Shown here piece after piece: positions 14,773 through 22,314 of a stretch of DNA of 23,617 bases. The DNA lies in NCBI GenBank assembly GCA_021797225.1, contig JAKAAE010000010.1, positions 1 through 23,617 on the forward strand, read 5' to 3'. The notes below the pieces were generated by a model. The model was not told where the DNA came from. It ran no database searches and saw only the letters and a program-made list of their open reading frames with translations. Within the stretch, counting starts at the first letter, position 1; each line of letters opens with the position of its first letter. A program made the translations under genes and the position numbers. Source of the DNA: Thermoplasmata archaeon (GTDB lineage: Archaea > Thermoplasmatota > Thermoplasmata > Thermoplasmatales > Thermoplasmataceae).

Positions 14773-15933
14773 ATGTATAATAAAATGCCAGATGTATATA
14801 TTATAGATGCAAAGAGGACGCCTATCGGCAAGAGAAACGGAGCCCTCAAGGATGTTCATCCCGTAGACCTTCTTGGAAACCTTGTCAGTCAGGTGCTCCA
14901 TATTAATTCAATAAAACCTGATACCGTTGAAGAAATGATAACAGGATGTGTGAGCCAGACAGGTAATCAGGGAGGAAACATTGCAAGAAACGCATGGCTC
15001 TCAGCTGGTTTACCAGATTCTGTTCCCGGCGTTTCAATAGACAGGCAGTGCGGTTCAAGCCTTCAGGCTCTGGAATTTGCCAGAAATGGAATAATAGCTG
15101 GAGATTATGATCTTGTTGTGGCCAGTGGAGTCGAATCTATGACCCGGGTACCGATGCTGAGCACGATAGAAAAGGAAAATCCAATCACGGAAAACCTGAG
15201 AAGAAGATACAGTCTCGGGGAGAACTGGTTCAGCCAGGCATACGGTGCTGAACTCATAGCCAGAAAGTTCGGAATATCAAGAAAGGATATGGATCTTATG
15301 AGCTATGAAAGCCATATCAGAGCATTCAGATCAAGAGAACAATTCAAAAAAGAAATGATACCTGTAAAGGAAAATGGAAATATTATTCTTGATTATGATC
15401 AGGGTGTGAGGGAAAAGCCTGATCTGGAAAAAATGAATGAGCTCAGGCCGGCATTTCCTAATCTGGAACTTATAACAGCAGGGAATGCCAGCCAGATATC
15501 AGATGGTGCCAGTGCCAGCATACTGGCATCGGAAAATGCTGTGAAGGAATACGATTTGAAGCCAAGGGCTAAAATCCTGAATGTTGCAGCTGTGGGGGTT
15601 GACCCCGTTACAATGCTCACAGGTCCTATTCCCGTTACAGAAAAAGTACTGAAGAGAACAGGATTGGCCATAGAGGATATTGATGTTTTCGAGGTAAATG
15701 AGGCATTTGCCTCTGTTGTTCTTGCATGGGAAAAGGAATTGAAGGTAGATCACGATAAGGTTAATATCAATGGTGGAGCAGTAGCACTGGGTCATCCATT
15801 AGGCGCAACCGGTACGAGAATAGTATCAACCATGCTTAATATAATGGAAAATAAAAAATATCATTATGGATTGATAGCCATCTGTGAGGGGGGAGGGATG
15901 GCAAACGGTGCAATAATAGAAAGGGTCGAGTGA
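14773..15933 (+). CDS. Thiolase (acetyl-CoA C-acyltransferase)
   Basis: This 386-residue thiolase has all three catalytic positions: nucleophilic C93 in SIDRQCGSSLQALEFA, H341 in GGAVALGHPLGATG and C371 in IAICEGGGMANG. It also has NEAFA (near 309) for substrate positioning. Length and spacing match thiolase I/II enzymes that either cleave 3-ketoacyl-CoA in beta-oxidation or condense two acetyl-CoA. The divergent neighbours encode acyl-CoA dehydrogenase and enoyl-CoA hydratase, which favours the degradative role. ATG 14773 is chosen over the ATG at residue 5 because it lies about 27 nt after a TATA box. No truncation is visible. Confidence 0.95.
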   Translation: MYNKMPDVYIIDAKRTPIGKRNGALKDVHPVDLLGNLVSQVLHINSIKPDTVEEMITGCVSQTGNQGGNIARNAWLSAGLPDSVPGVSIDRQCGSSLQALEFARNGIIAGDYDLVVASGVESMTRVPMLSTIEKENPITENLRRRYSLGENWFSQAYGAELIARKFGISRKDMDLMSYESHIRAFRSREQFKKEMIPVKENGNIILDYDQGVREKPDLEKMNELRPAFPNLELITAGNASQISDGASASILASENAVKEYDLKPRAKILNVAAVGVDPVTMLTGPIPVTEKVLKRTGLAIEDIDVFEVNEAFASVVLAWEKELKVDHDKVNINGGAVALGHPLGATGTRIVSTMLNIMENKKYHYGLIAICEGGGMANGAIIERVE

Positions 15934-15987
15934 AATTCTGCTCCCGGTTTCACAAATATATCCTTCAAATATTTCAAGGTATGTTTT

Positions 15988-16293
15988 TCACTCTGTGCCG
16001 TTTATATAGGCATTTACAATCATCCAGAAACCATTATCGACGCTGGATGATTCTTCAAGATCATGCGAAACTTCATTCTCTGTATCAGGATTATACCTAA
16101 CGCGCATTGCGTAATTTCCATCCTCATAAACGACCATAACTGAGACCGGTGTATCTTCAGGCATACTATTATCATCTTCCTGATCTCCGGACATATCAAG
16201 ATATTTTTCTAGAGTACCGTTCCATATGGGTGCCACACCTGTCCTTTTAATTTCATTGATTACTTCCCGTTTTGTTTCTTCCATGCTTTTCAT
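15988..16293 (-). CDS. Hypothetical protein, 101 residues
   Basis: I do not recognise this protein. It has a helical, charged N-terminus (KREVINEIKRTG), an acidic loop (GDQEDDNSMPEDTP, about 36-49), a strand pair (VSVMVVYEDGNYAMRVRY), a second acidic stretch and an aromatic C-terminal segment (NGFWMIVNAYI). The composition suggests a soluble, acidic, compact domain of mixed strands and helices. It is convergent with the thiolase and divergent from the permease, with its own start at ATG 16293; the ATG at residue 4 is an alternative. Protein-like codon composition and isolation from other frames make it likely to be real. Confidence 0.6.
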   Translation of the reverse strand: MKSMEETKREVINEIKRTGVAPIWNGTLEKYLDMSGDQEDDNSMPEDTPVSVMVVYEDGNYAMRVRYNPDTENEVSHDLEESSSVDNGFWMIVNAYINGTE

Positions 16294-16566
16294 TGTGTCA
16301 TACGATCAAACCGATATTCATATATAAATGCTCCGATATACAATTAGGCAGGATTTCAAGATATTAAACTGTTAAAAGGATATATACAATTCCTGTGCAA
16401 TACCTGAATATGATGATTAAAAGCATAACTCACATTAAAATTGCCATACAATTTCTATTCATATTTTGACTTTTATTGTCTGTGAAGGTATTAACGACTT
16501 GTTCTTTGTATGAAAATAATCAGTTCTTTCCGTTTACGTTAAATAACAATATTTAATAAAATAATT

Positions 16567-18009
16567 ATGAGTGAAGCTTTGAACAGGAATAGCATGACCT
16601 TCTGGGGCCTTGTATTCTATGCAATAATGGTTATTGCGCCAGCCGGCCCATTCGCCTTCACAGGTGCAACCGCAATGGAATATGCAGGAGAAACTGCACC
16701 TTTAACATTTCTTATAGGGGGTATAGCTCTCTTCCTGGCTGTAATAGCCGTTTATATATATTCTGAGAAAATCAGCAACGCAGGAGGATATTATAAATAT
16801 GTGGAAGTGGCTACGCACAGCAAATATTTGAGCAAGAGTGTAGGATTTTATTATCTCTTTGTGGTGCTCAGCAGTATTATAGGATCCAGTGCACTTCTGG
16901 GCTGGTTCCTGTATATAGGTCTGGAAGTTATGCTAAGCTATACGCTTCCATTTGTTTTTGTAGTAATAGTTTCATTTATTACACCTGTTATTTATCTAAT
17001 AGTTGGAATACTGTCATTGAATTACAGCCAGAAAATTGCAATAGTAATGGGATTGTTTGACTTGGCATTTTATCTGGGATTATCCATAGCCATAATTATA
17101 AAATCACCCTACAATGGTGTTCAGTACTTCAACATCTTTAATTCAACCGATGGATTACATGGATTTTTCCTTGGCATGGTTACAGGAGGATTTGTTGCTT
17201 TCTCCGGATATGGTTCAATAGTAGTTCTTGCAGAAGAAACAAAAACACCCGGGCGTACTATAAAAAAGGCTATAGTCACCTCACTGCTGATAATGATTGC
17301 TTACGACACATTTGTTATCTATGCCAATGTGGGCGGACTTGGACCTAATCTTCCTGCCGGACTTGCATACTTTGCTCCAGGATTATATGTAACCGACAGC
17401 TATTACGGAATCTATGTTACACTGGCTGCCTTCAGCATCTTCCTGGTTTCAGCATTAATATCGACGGTTATATTCGGAAACAGTGCTGCAAGGGAATTAT
17501 ATTCCCTGGCACGGGATGGAATACTCCCAAAGGTATTTACCAGAATTCATAAAAAGTACAAAAGTCCATACATGGCTGTTATTGCAGTATTCATTGTTGC
17601 ACTTGCAGGCATAACATTAGGATTGATTCCACTGGTGTATTACTATGGAGAGAATCACGGGCTATTTTATCTGCTGGTAATTAATTCAATAATAGGATCT
17701 GTGTTCACCCTTACATACCACATAATTGTAAATGAAACGCTTCCGGTATTCATGCATCATCTCAGGCAGCTCAATCCGGTAACCCATATTATAGCACCAA
17801 CCACTGCCTCTGCCATTATCGGCATTGCCATATATTACTCACTGATAGACCTGGCGTGGCCACTTTCTGTCGCATACATCTTCCTGGCCGGACTGGTGAT
17901 TCTTGCAATTGTAATTACCTATTATATGAGACACAATAACGTAAAAATGGATACCATAGAGGAAGAAAATACTAAACGTGCCAAAAGGCGTGGAAAGAAT
18001 GATTTATAA
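16567..18009 (+). CDS. APC-family amino acid permease
   Basis: This 480-residue protein has about 12 membrane helices and the APC superfamily signature at its N-terminus: NSMTFWGLVFYAIMVIAPAG, then FAFTGATAMEYAGETAP, and YSEKISNAGGYYKYVE after helix 2. Helix 6 contains GFVAFSGYGSIVVLAEETK and the following loop the typical KTPGRTIKKAI; SAARELYSLARDGILPK appears after helix 8. These fit proton-coupled amino acid/polyamine uptake at the cytoplasmic membrane; the particular substrate is not evident. The C-terminus is a basic cytoplasmic tail (RAKRRGKN). It is monocistronic and ends convergently, six bases from the end of the ATPase gene on the other strand. The 270-bp upstream region holds no other gene that I can see. 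Confidence 0.92.
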   Translation: MSEALNRNSMTFWGLVFYAIMVIAPAGPFAFTGATAMEYAGETAPLTFLIGGIALFLAVIAVYIYSEKISNAGGYYKYVEVATHSKYLSKSVGFYYLFVVLSSIIGSSALLGWFLYIGLEVMLSYTLPFVFVVIVSFITPVIYLIVGILSLNYSQKIAIVMGLFDLAFYLGLSIAIIIKSPYNGVQYFNIFNSTDGLHGFFLGMVTGGFVAFSGYGSIVVLAEETKTPGRTIKKAIVTSLLIMIAYDTFVIYANVGGLGPNLPAGLAYFAPGLYVTDSYYGIYVTLAAFSIFLVSALISTVIFGNSAARELYSLARDGILPKVFTRIHKKYKSPYMAVIAVFIVALAGITLGLIPLVYYYGENHGLFYLLVINSIIGSVFTLTYHIIVNETLPVFMHHLRQLNPVTHIIAPTTASAIIGIAIYYSLIDLAWPLSVAYIFLAGLVILAIVITYYMRHNNVKMDTIEEENTKRAKRRGKNDL

Positions 18010-18015
18010 TTTATA

Positions 18016-19101
18016 TCAAGTTTTTTCTATATAATATTTGGTTAAACTATCCGAAACATCATAACTGTTTTTATCCTTTTTAACTAAACCTTTATTTATC
18101 AAGGATTGGATTACCCTGTATTTATTGGAAATTGAAATCTCGGGCATGGATTTATTTTGTGATAAATCTTTCATAATTGAAATTTCATTTTTTGTTAAGC
18201 CTGATAGTTCCCGGGCTATAATGTTTCTGTAGGTAGGATCATTGAGAAATGAATCAATACTGCATTTACCGGTGAGATCTATTCCGGCTAGATTAAGCCA
18301 TGCTGGTATGCCTGAAGTTATTTTATAGACTGTTTCCAGTATTTCAGGATTACAAGTTATGCCTTCCGATGCCAGTCCTTTTGTTAGAAAATCTAATGAT
18401 TGTTCATGATTGAAAGAACCGATTTCAATAGTTCTAAAGAATGCATAAAAAGGTTCATTTTTGTCATTCAGCATTTCATCCAGGATTCCGATTTCCGACC
18501 CGGAAATTATATAATTGACCAGTTTATGCTGGTTGAATCGGGATCGCATTATCCTAAGTATGTCAGGAAATGGTTCTTTCAAAACTCTTATGTACTGGAA
18601 TTCATCTATCATTACTACAATTTTTATTTTTAAATCTTCAGCCAATTTTTCAGGCATATCTAAAACAGTTTCAAGGATTTCTGATGTTTTCAACCGCTGA
18701 TCAAGATAATCATTGTACCTGTTAATTAATACTTCAAAATTATCCATCTTAAGACCTATTTGTTCTATACTGCCCAGAAATAAATTAATTCTTCTTTTTA
18801 TTTCTTCCTTATAGTATTTGATTTTGTATTTTTTTGAAATTGAATCCATAAGAGATGTTATAAGCCGGTTAGAATAATCCTTTACAGTGGATATTCCCTC
18901 AAGGTTAAATTTTATTACAGTAATATTCTGTTTTTCCAGAATGGATTTAGCGACATTCATTACAGATGATTTTCCCATTCTCCGATAACCTGTAATGGCC
19001 ACTGGCTGCCTCACATCGCAGGATTTTAGTATTGAATTAATTTCATTCTGGCGATCATATATCTCATCTGTGTCCAGTTCCCTTCCAAATATAAATTTCA
19101 T
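18016..19101 (-). CDS. Archaeal P-loop ATPase (ATPase_2 family) with C-terminal winged helix
   Basis: This 361-residue STAND/AAA-like ATPase begins with the family opening FIFGRELDTDEIYDRQNEI, then Walker A ITGYRRMGKSS (36-46), Walker B VVMIDEFQYI (162-171), a sensor segment YIISGSEIGI and the LTKGL...SGIPAWLNL region typical of archaeal ATPase_2 (PF01637). Residues about 305-361 look like a winged helix (LTKNEISIMKDLS, then SNKYRVIQSLINKGLVKK). Members are abundant in archaea and mostly uncharacterised; proposed roles are signalling, mobile-element maintenance or defence. Its promoter bears two palindromic sites overlapping its start codon, so it, or another factor, may control it tightly. 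Adjacent DNA methyltransferase genes make a defence role plausible but unproven. Confidence 0.88.
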   Translation of the reverse strand: MKFIFGRELDTDEIYDRQNEINSILKSCDVRQPVAITGYRRMGKSSVMNVAKSILEKQNITVIKFNLEGISTVKDYSNRLITSLMDSISKKYKIKYYKEEIKRRINLFLGSIEQIGLKMDNFEVLINRYNDYLDQRLKTSEILETVLDMPEKLAEDLKIKIVVMIDEFQYIRVLKEPFPDILRIMRSRFNQHKLVNYIISGSEIGILDEMLNDKNEPFYAFFRTIEIGSFNHEQSLDFLTKGLASEGITCNPEILETVYKITSGIPAWLNLAGIDLTGKCSIDSFLNDPTYRNIIARELSGLTKNEISIMKDLSQNKSMPEISISNKYRVIQSLINKGLVKKDKNSYDVSDSLTKYYIEKT

Positions 19102-19138
19102 CGGTACCGATACTATATCGGTAGCGATAATATAAAAT
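19100..19138 (-). promoter_or_regulatory. Tandem palindromic operators in the ATPase promoter
   Basis: ATCGGTACCGAT (19100-19111) is a perfect 12-bp palindrome, and ATCGGTAGCGAT (19117-19128) is a one-base variant. The copies are 17 bp apart, start to start. Immediately upstream, on the gene's strand, TTTTATATTAT (about 19128-19138) is the TATA box, so both sites sit between TATA and the ATG at 19101. GC-containing palindromes stand out in this AT-rich region. The layout is that of a repressor blocking initiation. A half site TACCGAT recurs at 19903-19909. Confidence 0.7.
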
Positions 19139-19253
19139 TTGTTACAATTACTGAAATAAAAACTATAATTTCCTCAAAAAATATCGAGCATTGAGTAATG
19201 TATATTTTTTAACTTTAAAGCCACAGATCTTTTGTGTTGACCGGATGACACGG

Positions 19254-19862
19254 CTACTGCAGATACCATAACTCACTTAAATTGTCCACATAATGTTTGT
19301 TTTTTCGGTTTTCCAATGAAACATATTTAGCAAGAGGAGGCTGTCCATGTGCAACGCTCATACACATATTATCAATTTCCTTGGGTGAATCTATAAATTC
19401 CCTTATCCAACCCTGTAAAAATAAGGTTGAGGGGTCGAATTTGCTCTCCCGGTAATAAGAATACTCCTGCTCAATCAACAGAAGTTGATGTAAAATTCCT
19501 ATAACTATGATGTCATTTAAATAGAATTTGAAATTTTCTTCTTGTAGCTCTTTTACTGCATCAAATGGATCTGAGCCATAATATATTGAATCAAATGACC
19601 TCAGCAGATCTTCTTTCAGATCTGGTCGGCTTCTAACCCTTAAGTTGAGGTCTATTAAAACTCTGAAATGATTTGGTCTGAACTTTTCTGATCCTGTCTG
19701 AAGCCATATATAAAAATTCTTTGATATGTCATACTTAGCGAATCTTCCTGATAATTTGGAAGGTCTGTAGATACCTATAGATATGCCATCTTCTGAATAT
19801 ACTGTATATTCTTTATCAAATTCAAGTTTCTTTACAAGCAATAAAGCCGCGTCGTGATCCAT
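19254..19862 (-). CDS. Unknown protein of a methyltransferase-associated island, 202 residues
   Basis: I do not recognise the family. The protein is soluble. Its first half looks like mixed alpha/beta (YSEDGISIGIYRPSKLSG, then FYIWLQTG and NHFRVLIDLNLRVRSRPDL); its second half is more helical with a long helix (NDIIVIGILHQLLLIEQEYSYYRES) and a C-terminal SLENRKNKHYVDNLSELW. I see no signal peptide, membrane segment or clear PD-(D/E)xK, HNH or PLD nuclease motif. Divergent from the ribbon-helix-helix/methyltransferase pair and upstream of the ATPase, it occupies the place where a restriction or effector protein would be expected. TATA-like TTATATAAAAAG at about 19891-19902 precedes ATG 19862. 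Confidence 0.65.
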   Translation of the reverse strand: MDHDAALLLVKKLEFDKEYTVYSEDGISIGIYRPSKLSGRFAKYDISKNFYIWLQTGSEKFRPNHFRVLIDLNLRVRSRPDLKEDLLRSFDSIYYGSDPFDAVKELQEENFKFYLNDIIVIGILHQLLLIEQEYSYYRESKFDPSTLFLQGWIREFIDSPKEIDNMCMSVAHGQPPLAKYVSLENRKNKHYVDNLSELWYLQ

Positions 19863-19890
19863 AACATGCCATTTACTTAGTTATTTGAAT

Positions 19891-19927
19891 CTTTTTATAT
19901 AATACCGATAAATACCTATTTATATGG
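19891..19927. promoter_or_regulatory. Divergent promoters with an operator half site
   Basis: The 82-bp gap between the 202-residue gene and the ribbon-helix-helix gene carries TTTTTATATAAT (19892-19903) for the minus gene and TATTTATATGG (19917-19927) for the plus gene; the latter is about 25 nt from ATG 19945, so that mRNA is probably leaderless. TACCGAT at 19903-19909, between the two boxes, is the half site of the palindromes at 19100-19128. Confidence 0.45.
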
Positions 19928-19944
19928 ATTATCATTTACAAGTT

Positions 19945-20085
19945 ATGCGCAGGACCCAAAAAATAACCATAACACTGGATATAAATACTCTTGAGCAATT
20001 TAAAGAGATTTGTAAAAAAGAAGATTTCAAGGTTTCTACTAAAATCAATTCCTTAATTAGGAACTGGATCGACAGGAGACGGTAA
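19945..20085 (+). CDS. Small ribbon-helix-helix (CopG-like) regulator
   Basis: This 46-residue ORF starts at ATG 19945 with a TATA box about 25 nt upstream. It reads like a minimal ribbon-helix-helix: strand QKITITLD (5-12), helix A TLEQFKEICKKEDF (15-28), turn, then helix B STKINSLIRNWIDRRR (31-46). Such proteins bind DNA as dimers through the strand and often act as controllers or antitoxins. Its stop overlaps the methyltransferase start (TAATG), and AGGAG within its last codons serves as the ribosome-binding site of that gene, so the two are translated together. It is likely to regulate the methyltransferase promoter, as controller proteins do in restriction-modification systems. Confidence 0.72.
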   Translation: MRRTQKITITLDINTLEQFKEICKKEDFKVSTKINSLIRNWIDRRR

Positions 20086-21002
20086 TGATGGAATTTCAAA
20101 AAATGCAAAAAATAACTGATACCGATTATAATGATTTTCTTAAATTAAATAAAGAAATTGTAATAGAAGATCAGCATATAGCAATAGGTAGAAAACCGCT
20201 TATCAAACAATTACAGCCAGACAATTTTGAGCTGGAAATTGAAAACTTATGGAGTTTTCCAGAACGAGGCAAATGGGCCACGCATTATTTAAATGCTAAA
20301 TATAGAGGAAATTATGCACCACAGGTTCCGAGAAACGTTATATTAAGGTATTCTCTGGAAAACGATATAATTCTTGATCCCTTTATTGGTTCAGGAACAA
20401 CACTTATAGAATCCAGACTCCTTAAACGACATGGAATAGGAATAGACGTGAACAAGGGTTCTGCTATGATCGTAATGGATAGGCTCAATTTCAATTCGGA
20501 GAATGATATGCTTCTAGATCAGGACGTTTATACTGGAGATGCCAGAAATCTCGACAAAATTCCTGATAGTTCTGTTGACCTTGTAGTTACACATCCACCA
20601 TATGCAAATATTATATCATATTCAAAACGTGACAGGGTAGAAGGAGATCTTTCTGGAATTACTGATATAAATGAATATTATAATCAGATGGCAATTGTAG
20701 CTGCTGAGCTATACCGGGTGTTGAAAAATGGGAAATACTGTGCTATACTCATCGGTGATTCTAGGAAGTATAAGCACCAGATTCCGCTATCCTTCAGACT
20801 GATGGACATCTTTTTAAATCAGGGATTTATCCTGAAAGAAGATGTAATAAAAATCCAGCATAATACGAGAACAAGACAGTACTGGGAAAAAGCATCTATA
20901 GAAAAAAATTTCCTATTGCTTGCATATGAACATTTATTCATATTCAGAAAACCAGATAGTAAACAAACTAGCATGTATAAATACAGTACTAATGTTCAAT
21001 AA
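20085..21002 (+). CDS. DNA methyltransferase, N4-cytosine/N6-adenine type
   Basis: This 305-residue amino-methyltransferase has a motif X-like segment LWSFPERGKWATHYLNAKYR (55-74), SAM-binding motif I LDPFIGSGTT (97-106), an acidic motif II (GIGIDVNKGS, 117-126), and catalytic motif IV VTHPPY (168-173). The T/SPPY form is most common in N4-cytosine enzymes. The order X-I-IV differs from the beta class. The C-terminal about 100 residues should hold target recognition. It is coupled to the ribbon-helix-helix gene and ends 7 bases inside the convergent Dam-like gene. ATG 20085 (or 20088) is supported by AGGAG 6 nt upstream. It may be a modification enzyme of a restriction system or an orphan; the recognition site cannot be read from the sequence. 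Confidence 0.9.
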   Translation: MMEFQKMQKITDTDYNDFLKLNKEIVIEDQHIAIGRKPLIKQLQPDNFELEIENLWSFPERGKWATHYLNAKYRGNYAPQVPRNVILRYSLENDIILDPFIGSGTTLIESRLLKRHGIGIDVNKGSAMIVMDRLNFNSENDMLLDQDVYTGDARNLDKIPDSSVDLVVTHPPYANIISYSKRDRVEGDLSGITDINEYYNQMAIVAAELYRVLKNGKYCAILIGDSRKYKHQIPLSFRLMDIFLNQGFILKEDVIKIQHNTRTRQYWEKASIEKNFLLLAYEHLFIFRKPDSKQTSMYKYSTNVQ

Positions 21003-21853
21003 TTTGTAATTATTAATTCCTTTGCTCCGGTTCTACCGGTACCTACAGAATTGATATATCTTTTTGCATCAACTACTGTGATATTGAACTTATTATAAAG
21101 TTCTTTTATTTCTTCTGAGTAGGAATTACTCAACATCAACTTTACTCCTTTATCTGTTAAACTCTGAAATACATTGAATAACCTAATCTGTTCCTTAAAA
21201 TTAAAACCATGGTAGGTGTATCCAGTAAAGGACGAAGTTTTATTGAGAGGTTGATATGGTGGATCAAAATATACGAAATCATCTTTAAGTGCATTTTTTA
21301 CACAAGTTTCAAAGTCCGAATTTTCAATGTTTACATTTTGAAGCATAGAACTGAAATTATATAAATTATTTCTATCTAGCATATTTACAGTTTTATATCT
21401 CCCGTATGGAACATTGAACTTTGACGAGGAGTTTACTCTCCAGAGCCCATTATAAGCGTGCTTGTTTAAGTATAAAAATAATACTGCCCTCTGCAAAGAA
21501 AATTCTTCATTTCCAGAAATTTCATTGAATCGCGTTCTATTCAAATAATAGGTATCCGCGTCATTGGTCAGTTTAATTGTATTCATAGTATTTATAAACT
21601 CATCTGGGCAATTCTTAATGACCGTATAGAAATTAATCAGTTCAGGGTTTAAATCAGAAACTACTGCGGTATTAATAACTCGATGATTATATAAATTTAC
21701 CAGAAAAGATGCGCCGCCAAGAAATGGCTCAAAATATTTGCCAAAAAATGTAGGGGAACTCTTGTACAACTCCTCATTTAATTGCCTTTTTCCGCCTGCC
21801 CATTTTAACAGTGGCTTTATCTTTAAGTGTTGCAGTGAATCTTCTTTAAGCAT
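20996..21853 (-). CDS. Dam/DpnM-type adenine DNA methyltransferase
   Basis: This 285-residue alpha-class N6-adenine methyltransferase has motif X PLLKWAGGKRQLNEELYK (14-31), motif I FEPFLGGASFLVNLY (42-56), and motif IV DFVYFDPPYQPLNKTSSFTG (about 191-210). The C-terminus INSVGTGRTGAKELIITNY is the usual end of the Dam/DpnM/MboI-A family, many of which modify GATC; the actual site here is unknown. Its gene is convergent with the N4-type methyltransferase. A TATA-like ATTTAATAG lies about 26 nt upstream (21873-21885), so the mRNA is probably leaderless at ATG 21853, and two identical 14-bp repeats flank that box. No adjacent endonuclease of the MboI/DpnII kind is seen. Confidence 0.93.
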   Translation of the reverse strand: MLKEDSLQHLKIKPLLKWAGGKRQLNEELYKSSPTFFGKYFEPFLGGASFLVNLYNHRVINTAVVSDLNPELINFYTVIKNCPDEFINTMNTIKLTNDADTYYLNRTRFNEISGNEEFSLQRAVLFLYLNKHAYNGLWRVNSSSKFNVPYGRYKTVNMLDRNNLYNFSSMLQNVNIENSDFETCVKNALKDDFVYFDPPYQPLNKTSSFTGYTYHGFNFKEQIRLFNVFQSLTDKGVKLMLSNSYSEEIKELYNKFNITVVDAKRYINSVGTGRTGAKELIITNY

Positions 21854-21854
21854 T

Positions 21855-21902
21855 GTTATAATATTATTTGTAAACTATTAAATTTTTGGTTATAATATTA
21901 TT
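21855..21902 (-). promoter_or_regulatory. 14-bp direct repeats flanking the Dam-like gene promoter
   Basis: GTTATAATATTATT occurs exactly at 21855-21868 and 21889-21902 (34 bp apart). Each contains the perfect palindrome ATAATATTAT. One copy abuts the start codon/transcription start and the other lies upstream of the TATA-like box, as expected for a repressor that loops or bridges the core promoter. The neighbouring ribbon-helix-helix protein is a candidate binder. AT-rich composition lowers the significance, but a 14-base exact repeat at this spacing is still unusual. Confidence 0.5.
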
Positions 21903-21922
21903 GGGGTGATAGTGCAGTATAA

Positions 21923-22213
21923 TTATTTACTCCCAACACGCTTCGATATATATTCTGGGATCTGCACATCTGGAACCACTGAGTCTGCCTCCAGTACTGT
22001 ATGAAACTTTAAAATACCGGACCAGTATGGCAGATCTTTATCTGAGCTCTTCTCATTAGGCCCGCTTGCGTTTACCTTTACTGATATTATATCCAGAGAG
22101 AGCTTAAGAAATCCTGTACTGCGTATTTCCTCCCGGGAGGGATGACGGCAGTCATTCCATCTCCCTGGTGCCATTTTTTCAGCAATCACTTCTGAAATTT
22201 TCAACTTTACAAA
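21923..22213 (-). pseudogene. Flavin-nucleotide-binding (Pyridox_ox_2) protein, C-terminal fragment
   Basis: The frame covers the last third of a pyridoxamine-phosphate-oxidase-like protein: MAPGRWNDCRHPSREEI, then LKLSLDIISVKVNASGP and DLPYWSGILKF, followed by PDVQIPEYI. This matches the usual C-terminal pattern PGRW.D.R.PT..E, S.KVR.GPP, Y.VWAG..PL. Full proteins are about 210-230 residues. Here the frame is closed by TGA at 22216-22214 and the FMN-binding N-terminal part is absent. The only start is TTG at 22204, inside the domain. The break lies next to the left side of the TnpB element, so insertion or an element-mediated deletion probably destroyed the gene. Confidence 0.7.
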
Positions 22214-22314
22214 TCAATCTACCAGAAAGAAAGCCACTGAACTTGCGATGTGGATGAATTTCTGGAAATCAGGAGATAATGCTTATAAATATTTATTCCA
22301 TACTAATAATAGCC

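Noticed and set aside
18400..18700. Plus-strand frames inside the ATPase gene
   Set aside because: Shadow frames of a gene with clear Walker motifs on the other strand; no start signals.
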